Numbered from the stretch's first letter, positions 21,196 through 31,927 are shown. The stretch is DNA of 64,000 nucleotides from Russula earlei (GCA_025769875.1 JAGFNK010000036.1:124001-188000); one strand, 5' to 3'. Notes: generated by a model from the letters alone, not told the origin. Translations and numbers: made by a program.

Positions 21196-23843
21196 ATCCA
21201 CATGACAGTAAGCCAGTTGAGGCCGAGCTGACTGGAGGAGAGGAAAATGAAGAAAAAAGTTAGAGAACACAACAACGAAAATGAAAAAAACTAACATGCA
21301 AATCCGTTCCAGATGAGCCAGGGATGTGACTTGTTTGTCCAGGGAGGCAGGTAGTCATGCCTGACGGTCTTGTGACAACAGGCATGGAGAGAGAGGACCC
21401 GCGAAAATGAACATGAAAGATGCACACCCATCAAGCGCAAAAATCCCTGGACACAGGAATACACATGTCACAGTGCACCACATCTTGCATGTCGCCCTCG
21501 TGACTGAGCCAACCATGGACATGTCGTACACAGGCTTGGCGGAGGGCCACAATTCCCCAACCATGGCCTCGTTCCTAATGTGGCTGGTGAGGGCCACGTC
21601 CAAAGGAGGGGATGGTTGGAGACTGTGGAGAGGGGAGACAGCATGCACATAGCTTGATGTGTGACAATCACGCATGCGAGAAAATGCACGTTTCTTGCCA
21701 ACCAAGTGTCAAGTGTGGGGATTGTACCATTGCATATGGAGGGAGCTTGGAGCACTTGAAGAGAGGGTGGAGAGTATGAGAGAGAGAGCTGTCAGAAAAG
21801 AAAAGGAAAAATGTACCTGGTCAACGTGCGTGGGAACACTCACGGTGGCTGCTTGTGCCATTCTGTGGTCACAGTCACGGTCATACACAGTGCAAACACG
21901 ACTGCCTGTTGCTGTTAGAAGAGCAAGTGAAAAGCAAAGAAAGAAAAAAAGGAAGCTCACTGGGTTCAGCCCTGGCCATGCTGTTGCTGTGAATGGGCTG
22001 TTGCACTGAGGGAAGGAAGAGGTATAAGAGATTGAGAGAACACGAAAATGAAAACGCATGCCAGTCAAGTGCGAAAATCCCTGATTGCGGGAACATTCAA
22101 CTGACTTGTCATTTGGGGCCTAGCTTGATGGTGGTATGGCGGCACGGAGGTAGACATCCAGTGTCTGAGAAGAAGAAAGCAGCATGGGTGAGGGTCTTCT
22201 GATGGCAAAGGCAGAGGTGCGGGACCACACGCGCAAAGGAAGGAAGGGCAGGGAAGGAAAGCAAAGAGGGGGAGTGGCATCGGTACTGCAGCTTACCCAC
22301 GTTGTCTGATCCGTCAAAAACCATTGTTGCTGGTCATCACTGGCCAGGACGGTGTGAGGGATTTGAAAACCGGGAGAATGGCCTTTCGTGGGCCTGCAAA
22401 TGGCTGTGTACATGCACACTGCATGACCTAGACCTGGAAGACATGGATTAGCACAGTGCAAAGTAAAAGAGAGGAAAAAGATAAAGTGAAAGAAAAAAAA
22501 ATGCAGAACAGGAAAAGAATGGAAAAATGCATGCACGCATGCATGGGGTAAATAAGGCCAGATGGAACGTGAGTCACAGACAGAGGCGAGAACATGAAAG
22601 AAAAGAAAAGAAGAAAAGAAAAGAAAAGAAAGGGAAAATGAAAGAAAAGTACCTGAAAGCCAGAACACAGTGGCGTTGGGCGGGACCATTCGGCCTTCAT
22701 TTTGGGGTGCACCGGTTTGTCGGGAGAATGTGTTTGCAAAGGCAATCGTGATCACGTGGTGTGAGCATGATGACCATTGTGTTGACAGGTAGCAGACGGG
22801 AGGAGGGAGGAGAGGAAGGCGCGAGGAGAAGGGAGGGGAGGAAGGAGGAGAAGACGATAGGGGTACTGGTTGCATGGCCCCTCGCTTCTCATGCGTGCTG
22901 GTGGCACAGAAAAAGCATGGTCACTGGCCAGGAGCGTGGGTCATTGGCCATGGCCGTGCGAGGGATTTGAAAGCAGCGAGAACGGCCCTTTTTGGCGTGC
23001 GAATGGCTGCGTCCATGCACCGCATTGACCCATCGCTCACAGGAGGCCCCTTTTGGTGGCGTGGGTCAACCGGAGCAGAGGGGAGGGGAGAGGAATGCCA
23101 CGCGCTCGGGAACTGGCATGTATAGGAGCTGGAGAGGAAAAGAAAAAATCAAAAACCATATAGAAATGAAAACAAAAAAACGCACGTGGTTGTGGCCATC
23201 GCGAGGTCATCATATCCACGGCCGAGTTGTCATGGTCGCCACTGCAGGGGAATGGGTGCCAGTGGGCAGGAGAGCGCTGCCGTGAGGGCAATAAGCACAT
23301 TGCCTTGAAGCCCAACAGGGAACTGTGTAGTGGGAAGGAGAGGATGAGCGAGCGCGTGAAAAGTGAAAAGAAAAAAGAAAAAAGCACACCAGGTTTGTGA
23401 TTCCACTGAATTGTTCTAGTGGCCATTTTGATCATGGTGTGGCGTTGACCCCGTGGGCAGCATTGACTGGTCTTGGACGTCTAGAGAGGGTGGGGTGGAG
23501 GAGAGGGCAGAGGACAGGAATGCAAGGTGAGAAGATGAGAAGTGTGCAAAAACGAAAGAAAAAAACTCACCCATGGAAAGCCACTTGAATGACATGGGAA
23601 TAGCCAGTGAAAACTTGAGGAGGCTGGCAGCTTGAGAGTGTTGAGCTGGGACCATGGGGAAGGAAGAGCAGCGAGGGAAGGAGAGGATGAATGACAGCAA
23701 GAGAAAAAACGAACACGTGTCGTAAAACAAAGACGCTGTCACCCAAAAAACTTTTTCACTGCTTACAAATTGATTTGCTAAGCATTACCTTCCATGTAAG
23801 GCGATTTTGTTATGTAAGAAATTACCATCTCGGGCGGACCCTG
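21196..23843 (-). repeat. Degenerate array of exon-intron-like units in the Helitron 5' part
   Basis: About ten purine-rich tracts on the plus strand (GAAAAGAAAA-like; for example near 21285, 21800, 21940, 22480, 22620, 23150, 23365, 23550) recur every 120-350 bp. Read on the minus strand each looks like an intron start, GTGYG or GTRAG followed by a T/C-rich run, then a short open stretch. Some of these stretches resemble each other, such as FQIPHTVLASDD (about 22350) and FQIPRTAMAND (about 22950), and CP-type phrases near 21400 and 22080 repeat as well. It looks like a gene that grew by copying an exon plus intron unit. Whether it is transcribed is unknown. Confidence 0.45.
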
Positions 23844-23877
23844 ACTCTCCATTCTCATTTTAATTAGTTGATTACAC

Positions 23878-24854
23878 ACCATGTCCCCAGTGATTGCGTG
23901 CGATCATGGTAAATAATAAGAAGTCTGGATATTGAGTAATATTATGAGTTGCATCAATACCGATGAAGCTGTTCCTGAGGTGGCAGAATGCCTCCATTTG
24001 GAAAGGGGTCTGGATGCATAATACATATGCATCCTCCTGCAGATTTGATTGAGATGGGGCACTGTACAGCCTGTCTTTGTAAAAAACATTTGTTTTTTCA
24101 TCTGTAAATCTGTCCAACCAGAGCCTGGTGGAGATAGCATCCTCTGGATGCAGCCTGATAATCTCATCTTCCATTTCCCAGGCCATGCGGCTTACATCCT
24201 GGAGCAAGATGAATCGGTCTCAGCTGCCATCGGGCGATGAATCCTGAATATCGTGTACCTTTCCATTATTAAGTTAGCAAATAAAAATAAAATAAATTCA
24301 ACACAGGCACTTACTATTTCCCATGGATCAACCTTCTTTGACAGCATGAATTTAATTTTATCATGCGCTATGCATGACATTCGTGTGTAAGTGAGATTAG
24401 CAATTCCAATTTCATGGGAATGCTTGCTTGCATATTGTCCAAGAATGGTAGGTGCATCTGCATAAGACTTGATGACTATTCAGCAACGGCAACCCATCTT
24501 CTTGATCTCGGATGTCTGTGTGCGATTGGGGTGCTTCTTTACATAACTCAAAGCTCCCCCGGATAGTTGGCAGGAGCAGACAAAAATCTTCTTTGTCCAT
24601 CCCTGCCCATGCTTGGTGCTGGATGGAATCAATTCAATTGAGTGAGCCAATTCTTCTTGCTGGCACCACACATCAAAATCAGCTGCTGTCAGCCATTCCA
24701 TGGGGTATCTGCTGTGCTCCTGGTCATAATTGAGTCCTCCCCTCTTTCCAGAATTGGCAGTGATCTGAAAACATTGTGTTGTAAAAGGGGTGCTTGGGCC
24801 GGAATGGGCGGATGATGTGGATGGCGCGCCAATCAATTGGAAACAAGATTGCAT
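23878..24854 (-). CDS. MULE transposase, N-terminal part
   Basis: It opens near 24854 and includes a zinc-binding N-terminal domain (FVCSCQLSGG, MGCRC, later KHSHEIGIANL), like the FLYWCH/FAR1-type DNA-binding domains of MULEs. After an intron near 24310-24240 comes a helical part (LQDVSRMAWEMEDEI), then FIGIDATHNITQYPDFLLF, which holds the first catalytic Asp, and NHWGHG before the donor at 23877. It joins in frame to IGVPVAWML at 6167. A TAG or frame break near 24483 may be an intron or decay. The remaining catalytic residues are in the other half. Confidence 0.78.
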
Positions 24855-25373
24855 TCCTTTTTTTTTTTGGTAGGGGAAAATGGTAAGGAGTTATCTTATT
24901 ATTAACACACTTATATAACTAAATTACATCTGTTAACACATGATTGAAGTCCCAAGTCTCTTGCTGACACAATTGCCTTTTATGGTAATTCAACCCACTG
25001 CAAAATGTCAAAGACTCTGTGGGCCCCCCCCAATGTTAATAAGGGATTTAAGTTGAACTTATTGAAAATGTAATCTAAAAATGTCTAGAATGTGAATCTG
25101 AAGAACAGTTAGAAGTTATTTACAATGTACACTGCAATAACAACACAATAATCTGACTGGATATATTGTAAATACATTTGCAATGTAGATGTCTATAAAA
25201 CCTGCATGTGTTCAAGTAATTCATTGACAATGATTTTCCATTTTCCATTTATAATGGAATGGCCAAAAATAATTATAATATAATCCCAATGATTCCCATG
25301 ACCTCATTAGGGAGATATTCCATGTGACATCCAATTTTGGAACATTCTGAGTCAATGACTTGAGTCAAAAAGA
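24855..25373. other. AT-rich flank of the MULE, no gene seen
   Basis: AT-rich sequence with a T12 run near 24860 and no recognisable gene. It should hold the MULE promoter and right terminus, but I found no terminal repeat matching the left side near 4560. Confidence 0.4.
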
Positions 25374-25935
25374 CTTAGGCCCCTTTTACCAACCAAGAAT
25401 TCTTGAATCTTGAACTTTAACTTGGATTTCAGGATTTTCTGGGAGTGACGGGAATGACAGGTGTGATGTAAGTGACACAATAAACTAATATGAGTCTATT
25501 TCAAATATGAGTTATTTTTTGGTGTGATTTGCTGGGTTTACATGTGATATGTAAAATATTTTTTCTAACCCTTCCTTCCACTCCTTCCAAGTGGGGTATT
25601 GCAAGCATGTCATTAAGGCAGCATATGTGTCACCAATGTGTGGGTGCACATCTTTGTGCAAATTTTGTATGTGCAGCTCTGGTGAAAATGGGGCTGCAAG
25701 CACCCAGATGTTGAGCTCAAGTTGGTCTGCTTGACTCCAAGTTTGATGCTGACACATCATGTGTAACCCCATATATGCAAATATGCAAATGACAACAGAA
25801 AAAAATGCATATTAATTTATTATATACATCATATCACTTACATCACTCCTGTCACTCCTGTCACTCCTGGAAAATCCCGAAATCCAAGTTCAAGTTCAAG
25901 ATTCAAGAATTTTTGGTTGGTAAAGGGGCCTCAAG
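25374..25935. mobile_element. Inverted-repeat element Y, copy 1
   Basis: 562 bp with terminal inverted repeats of about 105 bp (25374-25480 and 25830-25935) starting CTTAGGCCCC / CTTGAGGCCCC and containing runs related to TTCAAGTTCAAG. It carries a short reading frame on the minus strand (25772-25512). A second copy lies at 60347-60830, and a lone terminal repeat lies at about 32130-32226. No convincing target duplication; its right end abuts element X. Confidence 0.75.
25512..25772 (-). CDS. 86-codon frame of element Y
   Basis: A frame of 86 codons of unknown function, with an acidic/His middle (NLHKDVHPHIGDTY) and a Trp/Lys helix (YPTWKEWKEGLEKIF). The copy at 60422-60682 differs at only 5 of 86 residues. 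Similarity could just reflect recent copying. The frame may be the remains of a larger transposase or host-derived gene. Confidence 0.35.
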   Translation of the reverse strand: MGLHMMCQHQTWSQADQLELNIWVLAAPFSPELHIQNLHKDVHPHIGDTYAALMTCLQYPTWKEWKEGLEKIFYISHVNPANHTKK

Positions 25936-26431
25936 ATGTTATTGCCGTTTTCAGCGCACTTGGCGGAGCTTGAATTCCACCCAAATTGGCACAGAAACCC
26001 CCTCAAACATGTGGGATAAATATCTCCTTCAAAACAGCTTCAATTCATATGACATTTATTGTCCCTGAATCACCTGAATGAGGGCTAGGCAGCCCCATTG
26101 TTTTCATGAGATTTGAGTGAGAATTGGTGGAGCTGGACTCAAGCCACCTCCACATGTGTATTAGATGAATTACAACTCAAAATCATGCTCTATATCTATT
26201 ATTTTTCCCTCATGTTGTACCCATGGGCTGTCTTGAGGCAGCCCCATAGTGTTTTTGACTCAAGTGTTGGGGTGTGCAACATTGTTTCCAGTGCGATTGG
26301 AGTCGCGGCCAGCCACTCATCACCCCTCTCACCTCTCGATTCTGACCATCCTTCTTGTTTTTCACAGACAGAGAGGAGTGGGTTGCAAAGAGGGGTCCTA
26401 TTCTGAACTCTTTCTACTACAGAGTAGCTAG

Positions 26432-26446
26432 GGTGTTTTTATATAC
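26432..26446 (-). promoter_or_regulatory. TATA-like element near the left arm of X
   Basis: TATATAAAAACACCC on the minus strand, pointing outward through the left arm. The same block occurs in X copy B (about 54785-54800) and, diverged, near 38680. It may be a promoter of the element. Confidence 0.35.
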
Positions 26447-27417
26447 AGGAGAGAGGTACTAGAGATGAAAGGCATGAAAGTGAATCAAGACTGGTTGAGA
26501 CGGTCAAGGCAGTCATGAAAGGCTTGAGACGTGAACATGTCTAGTGTGCCGAGGCATGCATGCGCCCGTGGTCAGTGGCCAGGGCTGGGCGATGCGATCG
26601 AGGTCTTGATGTCACATGCGAGATGGCTTGTGGTGTGCGGTTGGTGGACTGCCTGGAACGAGAGGGAGGTGGCAAGGGATGAAAGGGAGCTGAGGTGTCA
26701 GTCTCATGTTGTGTTGTGTCGCGTTTTTGCATGTGATTTTGAGGCCAGCCATAATCTTCCTTACACCTCCCGGGGGCTTGAAACTTTGACCGTCCTCAGT
26801 CAAGCGTCTGAATGCGAGTGTTTTGAGCCTTTCGCATCTGAATTGAGGTGGCAGTTGCAGCTGCTTGTGCTGCGGAAGACGTGAAGGCAGCGATCGGCAA
26901 TGGCAATGACGGAAGAGGCAAGGGCAATGGGAAACGGAGGCGATGGAGACAAGGGCGGCGGTGATGAGATGGTGGCTGCGTGGTGGTGGTGTTGTCTTAT
27001 GGCGGTGGCAGCATGGTTGTCTCCATTGCAGGTGGTGGCAGCAGGTGTGGACGAGGAGCGAAGGCGTAGGCGGTGAGCGTGAGTTCGTAGATAGAGATGT
27101 AGGTGGCAAGGACTCGAGAAAGAGGATGCGTGGGGTGGCTTGCGTGGGGGTGGGATCTGTCATCTTGCGGTGGCAGTGGCGGGGTCGTCTCCACTGCAGG
27201 TGTCGGCAGCAGACGTGGGCGAGAGCATGCAAATGGATGGGGAGGCGATGTGGGAGGCGGTGACTGCTTCTCCTGCGGTGGTGGCATGGCGGCGGCTTCT
27301 GCTCCTGTTGTGGCGTGTTGTGGCTAAGTTCATGGCTGAGGCCTTCTTGGTCTTCTGGGGTGGTGCTGGTGGCGAGGGGTTGCGATGGTGTGGCAGTGCT
27401 GGTGTCGCGCAAAACTA

Positions 27418-28797
27418 CTAAAGTGGCGGCTGAGACTGAGAAGACTGAGGCTGAGACTGAGAAGGTGGTGGTGGACTGAGCTGGTGCGACGGTGGAGGCG
27501 GACAGGGCGGAGGCGATGACTGAGGGTGATGGCGGCTGTGGCTGACAAGGGCGTGGCAGCGGTGGCTTGTGAGACGGTGGTGGAGACGGCAGTGTGTGGC
27601 GCTAAGACGTTGGTGGCTGAGGCTGAGGCTATGGTGGTGGCTGACGAGACTAAGGCGGCTGGCAAGGCTAAGAGCGTGGTGGTGGCGGTTGACTGATCTG
27701 AAGCTGGGGCGATGGAGACGGCTGGCAAAACTAGGGGCACAGTGGCGGCGGCTGAGACTGAGAAGGCTGAGGCTGAGGGCAGGGTGGAGACGGCGGCGGC
27801 TGGCAATGCTGGTGCTATGACAGACTGGGCTGAACTGACAAGTACGGGTGAGGCTAAGACGGAGACTGATGCGAAGTCGGCGGCTGGCACGACTGAGGCT
27901 ACTGTGGCGATGGACGAGGCGACGGACAAGACTGAGGGCGACAAGACGACTGAGGGCACAGGAGCGGATGAGACGAAGGCAGGGGTGGCAGACGAGGCTG
28001 CAAGGGCTGAAGTGGTGGGTGGCGCTAAAACATTGGTGGGCAAGGTTGAGATGGTGGTTGTGCATGGAGCTGAGACAGTGGCCATAGCAGGCGACACTGA
28101 GGGCATGGGAGCTGGTTGGGCAAAGACGGGGACAGTGGCGATAGGCAATGTCATGGCTGAGGCTACGGCAGCGGGGACAGACAAGGTGGCGACAATGGCG
28201 AATGTGGGCTGCTGGGATGGTGAGGGCAGGTGGAGCCAAGGCGATGATGGCTGGTGAGTCGAGGATGGCGGTGGTGAACAAGGTGACGGGAACGGCGGAC
28301 AAGGTGGGAACTGCAGGGACGATGGGCAAGGCAGGCGAGGCAGAGGCGATGGTGCATGATGTAGGGATGGAGGCTGGAGCGGGCATGGGTGCAGGGTATG
28401 TGTAGTTGTCTTCATCTTCGTCTGCAGAGCAGAGTTGGCGTTCCCGCTGAATGTCACAGGGACGCTGAGAGAATATCTTGACTAGTGTGTTGAATACTTC
28501 TCAGAAATCAACAAAGTGCCTCTGCTGTTTGTTCGGGCGCCAGGGGCCGAGACATTGGGAGACCATCTGGCGGTCGTCCAGGTGGAGTCCGAGCCAGAAT
28601 GACTCATCGCAATCTTCGTAGCACAGGCGGCACGCATGGACGAGGGGACCGCAGATTGCCGTGAAACTCCGGTAGTATTCATCTACGTCTTCCCGGTCAC
28701 ACATGTGGAGTCTTGACAAGGAGGCGATAAGGTCATCCAGATCCCACTTGAGCTTGAGGTATTCTAACTGAGTCAGCATGCTGAAGGAGTGCGGCAT
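27418..28797 (-). pseudogene. Gag-like gene of element X, copy A
   Basis: Starts at 28797 (MPHSFSMLTQLEYLK). The first 100 residues look like the capsid region of basidiomycete retroelement gags: DVDEYYRSFTAICGPLV, then ESFWLGLHLDDRQMVSQCLG and HFVDF. A TGA at 28501-28503 interrupts the frame exactly where copy B has an Arg codon; the same frame then continues through EVFNTLVKIFSQ and a very long low-complexity part rich in Ala, Ser, Pro and later His. No zinc knuckle and no pol follow. Being between inverted repeats rather than LTRs is unusual for a gag. Confidence 0.65.
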
Positions 28798-29007
28798 GTG
28801 GTGAAGACAGATGGCAGGTCAATGCAGGCAGTGTGACTGGCACGGCTGCGACTGTGGGTGTGGAGGGCCAAATGCAAGTTGAAAGGGAGCAGTGTGACTG
28901 ATGCGTCTGAGACAGTGGGTGTGGTGGGAATGAGGGCAAAGGATGGTCAGAATGGAGAGGTGAGAGGGGTGATGAGTGGCTGGTCGTCACTGCGATCACA
29001 CTGAAAA

Positions 29008-29613
29008 TGTTGTAAACTACCCCTTTTTCGGTTCGTCCGTTATTGTTCTTCTTGTTATCCTTGTCTCCATGGTTACTGTTTCATCCCTTGATGGTGATCC
29101 CCTATTGTGTTTCACTTGTTGTGTTTCATCTATTGTGTTTCACTTATGGTGTTTCACCTATTGTCGAGTTACTTTTGCTATTGGCCTACCTTTATCTATT
29201 GTTCTGCTTATGGTACTGTACAGCCTCACCACATACAGTATTTAAGCGCCTGTAGAAGCTGGGGAATGCCCCAAGCTTAGCTTTGTCCCATTTTCTGTCG
29301 CATCCCTTGCCCTGTATACTCCCTCAATCACAACTTGCTTGTGCTGGCCTTTACTCTGCTCGACCTAAGCACGCCTCAAGGAACCCTTGTGTTCCTCTTC
29401 CTCCTCTGCCTTTCTCTCATCATCCTCCTCTTCTGTGAAACCAGGAGATCGACTCTGTCCACGGACTGAGTCATTGTCTGACTCAGCCTTGAGACGCTAA
29501 ACCCTTGAACCGGTCTCCTTGAGCTGGCCCCCACTGAACCCTTGAACCAAGTCACAGGGACTTGGCCCCATTGAATCTTGAGCTAACGCTCTAACGGCCG
29601 TGACGCCGTTACA
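29008..29613 (+). repeat. Solo LTR (L2) in X copy A, target duplication GAAAA
   Basis: 606 bp, TGTTGTAAAC...CCGTTACA, flanked by GAAAA (29003-29007 and 29614-29618). A TATTTAAGC box lies near 29240 on the plus strand. Comparison with X copy B at 57380-57400 confirms that the arm is continuous without it. Confidence 0.9.
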
Positions 29614-30186
29614 GAAAACAATGTTGCACACCACAACACTTGAGTCAAAACACTATGGGGCTGCCTCAAGACAGCACATGGGTACAACATGAGGGCAAAA
29701 TAATAGATATTGACCATGATTTTGAGTTGTAATTCATCTAATACACATGTGGAGGTGGCTTGAGTCCAGCTCCACCAATTCTCACTCAAATCTCATGAAA
29801 ACAATGAGGCTGCCTAGCCCTTATTCAGGCAATTTAGGGACAATAGGTTTCATATGAATTGAAGGTGTTTTGAGTTAGATATTCATCCTGCATGTTTGAG
29901 GGGGTTTTCTGCACCAATTTGGGTGGAATTCAAGCTCCACCAAGTGCACTGAAAACAGCAATAACATGACATAGAGCCATTGGTGCCGTTGGCATCACCA
30001 TTGTACCCATTGCTGATGAGGGTTATTGGGCATCTTGAGTGAGGGAGGGGACAACAATGGGGACAAAGCGTGCAACTTTTTGACAGAAAATCTTTTTGGC
30101 ACATCACATGTAATTTCACAATATGTGAAATATTTATTTGGATACACATACATGACACAGCAACACAAATCATCACTATGCTCACT

Positions 30187-31927
30187 TCACTTTCTCCACC
30201 AGATTACATATGTATCCACATGCAAACTCACATGATGACTCCACAGATATGAGTGTGAGGTAGCCATCACCCTCTCCAATGCCGCAATTGGAAAACAGGG
30301 ATATGCTGGGACAATATCATCAGTTGGCAACCAACAACCATTTGTGATATCCTTGATATCACTGGCAAGGTGTTGGACTGCCAGTGTCTGACGTGCATAC
30401 TCAGGAAGTGCCAAAAATCTAGGTATAATATCACCTGCGAGTGCGGGTGTGGGTGTGGGTGGGTGCAGGTGTGGGTGTGGGTGCAGGTGTGGGTGGTGGG
30501 TGCAGGTGTGGGTGTGGGTGCAGGTGTGGGTGTGGGTGCAGGTGTGGGTGTGGGTGCAGGTGTGGGTGTGGGTGCAGGTGTGGGTGTGGGTGCAGGTGTG
30601 GGTGTGGGTGCAGGTGTGGGGTGTGGGTGCAGGTGTGGGTGTGGGTGCAGGTTGTGTGGGTGTGGGTGCAGGTGTGGGTGTGGGTGCAGGTGGTGGGTGT
30701 GGGTGTGGTGTGGTGTGGGTGCATGTGTGGGTGGGGTGTGGGTGCAGGTGTGTGGTGTGTGGGTGTGGTGTGGGTGCAGGTGTGGGTGTGGGTGCAGGTG
30801 TGGGTGTGGGTGCAGGTGTGGGTGTGGGTGCAGTGTGGGTGGTGCAGGTGGGGTGTGGTGCGGTTGGTTTGGGTGCAGTGTGGGTTGGGTGCTGGTGTGT
30901 GGTGTGGGTGCATGTGGGGTGTGGGTGTGGGGTCGGTGTGGGTGTTTTTGTGGGTGTGGGTGCAGGTGCGGGTGTGAGTGTGGGTGTGAGTGCGGGTGCG
31001 GGTGTGGGTGCAAATTCAGGCATGGGCAGGGAGAGACCAAGAGAATGGACAGTTGAGTCAAAGACATCAACAACTCTGTTCATGACCGCTGTAACACCCA
31101 TGACAGCAGACACCACGGTGTCACCCCTCTGTTTTTTAGCTGAAGATGTTTTGGACATCAGGATATTGTCAATGTGAGGTGATTTATGCTTGTTGGTTAT
31201 GAAGTCGAATGAGGTATTTGCAAAGTCTAATGAGGTATTTGATGGTGAAGTCGATGCCCTCCTGCTGCCACTGACTTGAGACAAATTGGGGGTCAGGTGA
31301 GCAGGAGTAGGTGGCTGGGATGGAGCATGCTCAGCACAAGGTGTTGGCTGTGAAGCCCAGTACGCATGTTTGCCTTTGGTTTTTGTTCCTATAAGAGATT
31401 CCATGGCCTCGCAATGTGGCCAGCCCTTGTGGTGGAACTTCTTGACCGCTAGTTTGTCCTACTAAAGTAAGATATTGTCAACAAATTAGGAGTTACAGAT
31501 GCACTGCGACCAGCTCATCATACACTGCCTGATTTTGATTTTCTGCTGATATGTCCATTCCTGTCACATCATCCCAAGCCATGCCAGACTTATTTTTGAT
31601 CACTGAAATGGTGTCCCAGTTGGTTTTCATCTAGTTGAATGGTGTCAGTGTTGAGGTGTAGTGAAAAGAGGAAACATGTACCCTTTGCCACTTCGTCTTG
31701 CACGAGCTCAGAGTTTTGAAGCCACCCTTCTTACAAAGGGACCTAATTTGACTGGCCGCCTCATTGAAGACTTGATCCTTGAACATAGTGTTGGATGTCA
31801 TTTGGTCCTTGTGCTCCAAGAGGAAGTTTAAGAACTCAGCTTCCTCCTCAGTCCTCCATCTTGCCTTGATATCTGCTCGGGTTTCTTCTGCAGAGGAATC
31901 AGAGCTTCTTGATGAGTGGGTCTGCAT
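30187..31927 (-). CDS. Myb/SANT-like DNA-binding protein with Pro/Thr repeat tail
   Basis: Three exons, 31927-31682, 31630-31505 and 31458-30187, with introns of 51 and 46 nt, all in phase 0, give 547 aa. Exons 1-2 form a Myb/SANT-like domain: [20 protein letters not shown], then SCKTKWQR joined to [20 protein letters not shown], and exon 3 continues with [16 protein letters not shown]. Such domains occur in Harbinger-type accessory proteins and in many fungal repeat-borne genes and bind DNA. Residues about 250-450 are a Pro/Thr/His tract made by an 18-bp tandem repeat; the C-terminal 90 residues are ordinary. The reading frame stays open through the repeat. No transposase is next to it. Confidence 0.7.
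30441..31012. repeat. 18-bp tandem repeat GGGTGTGGGTGCAGGTGT
   Basis: About 570 bp of imperfect tandem copies, cleanest at 30500-30640. Unit length is mostly a multiple of 3 or 6, with some irregular units. It is read on the minus strand as Pro-Thr-Pro-Ala-like and, in places where the phase slips, Thr/His/Cys-rich peptide within the Myb/SANT gene. Confidence 0.92.

Larger units (their letters stand above)
6207..23844 (-). mobile_element. Helitron (RepHel type), minus strand, with nested insertions
   Basis: It carries Rep and helicase domains in the Helitron order on the minus strand. The element lies inside the MULE intron. The likely 5' terminus begins TCAGGGTCCG at 23844 reading downward; the 3' end lies near the GC-rich hairpin and inverted repeat at 6207-6375, where I could not fix the CTRR end. 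Helitrons move by rolling-circle replication and insert between A and T without duplicating the target. Insertions inside it: the Ty3/gypsy element 8703-16913 and a solo LTR 20687-21190. Boundaries are approximate. Confidence 0.8.
4631..24854 (-). mobile_element. MULE (Mutator-like) transposon split by nested insertions
   Basis: The two halves of one MULE transposase lie 17.7 kb apart in the right order and strand: the N-terminal half at 24854-23878, the C-terminal half at 6167-4631. Both broken ends carry intron signals: a GTGTAAT donor after codon GGT (23878) and a CTTACCTTTTCCAG acceptor before codon ATA (6167), both in phase 0. All sequence in between belongs to a Helitron and its own insertions. 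I could not find terminal inverted repeats or the target duplication, so the coordinates are those of the coding halves. Confidence 0.8.
25940..29963 (-). mobile_element. Inverted-repeat element X, copy A, carrying a gag-like gene
   Basis: The left arm (25940-26352) and right arm (about 28944-29963, without the inserted solo LTR) are inverted copies of about 410 bp that begin TATTGC at the outer ends. Without the solo LTR (29008-29613) the unit is about 3.4 kb. It holds a minus-strand gag-like gene with a long Ala/Ser/Pro/His-rich tail and no recognisable transposase or pol. Flanks show no target duplication. A related copy is at 54372-57739. Confidence 0.75.

Noticed and set aside
22600..22660. 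GAAAAGAAAA-rich tract resembling a simple satellite
   Set aside because: Only one of many short purine tracts; better explained as part of the repeated intron-like units.
26113..26406. Plus-strand frame starting MSENWWSW, repeated at 54546 and inverted at 29789 and 57567
   Set aside because: It lies in the inverted-repeat arms of element X and is repeated with them; conservation follows from the repeat, not evidence of coding.
27569..28405. Long plus-strand Ala/Glu/Lys/Thr or Arg/Trp-rich frames
   Set aside because: Shadows of the low-complexity tail of the gag-like gene on the minus strand.
30441..31012. CRISPR-like repeat array
   Set aside because: Units are contiguous 18-bp tandem copies without spacers, in eukaryotic DNA.
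30370..31177. Several plus-strand Gly/Cys/Val-rich frames over the tandem repeat
   Set aside because: They are produced by the 18-bp repeat itself; the minus-strand spliced Myb/SANT frame explains the region.
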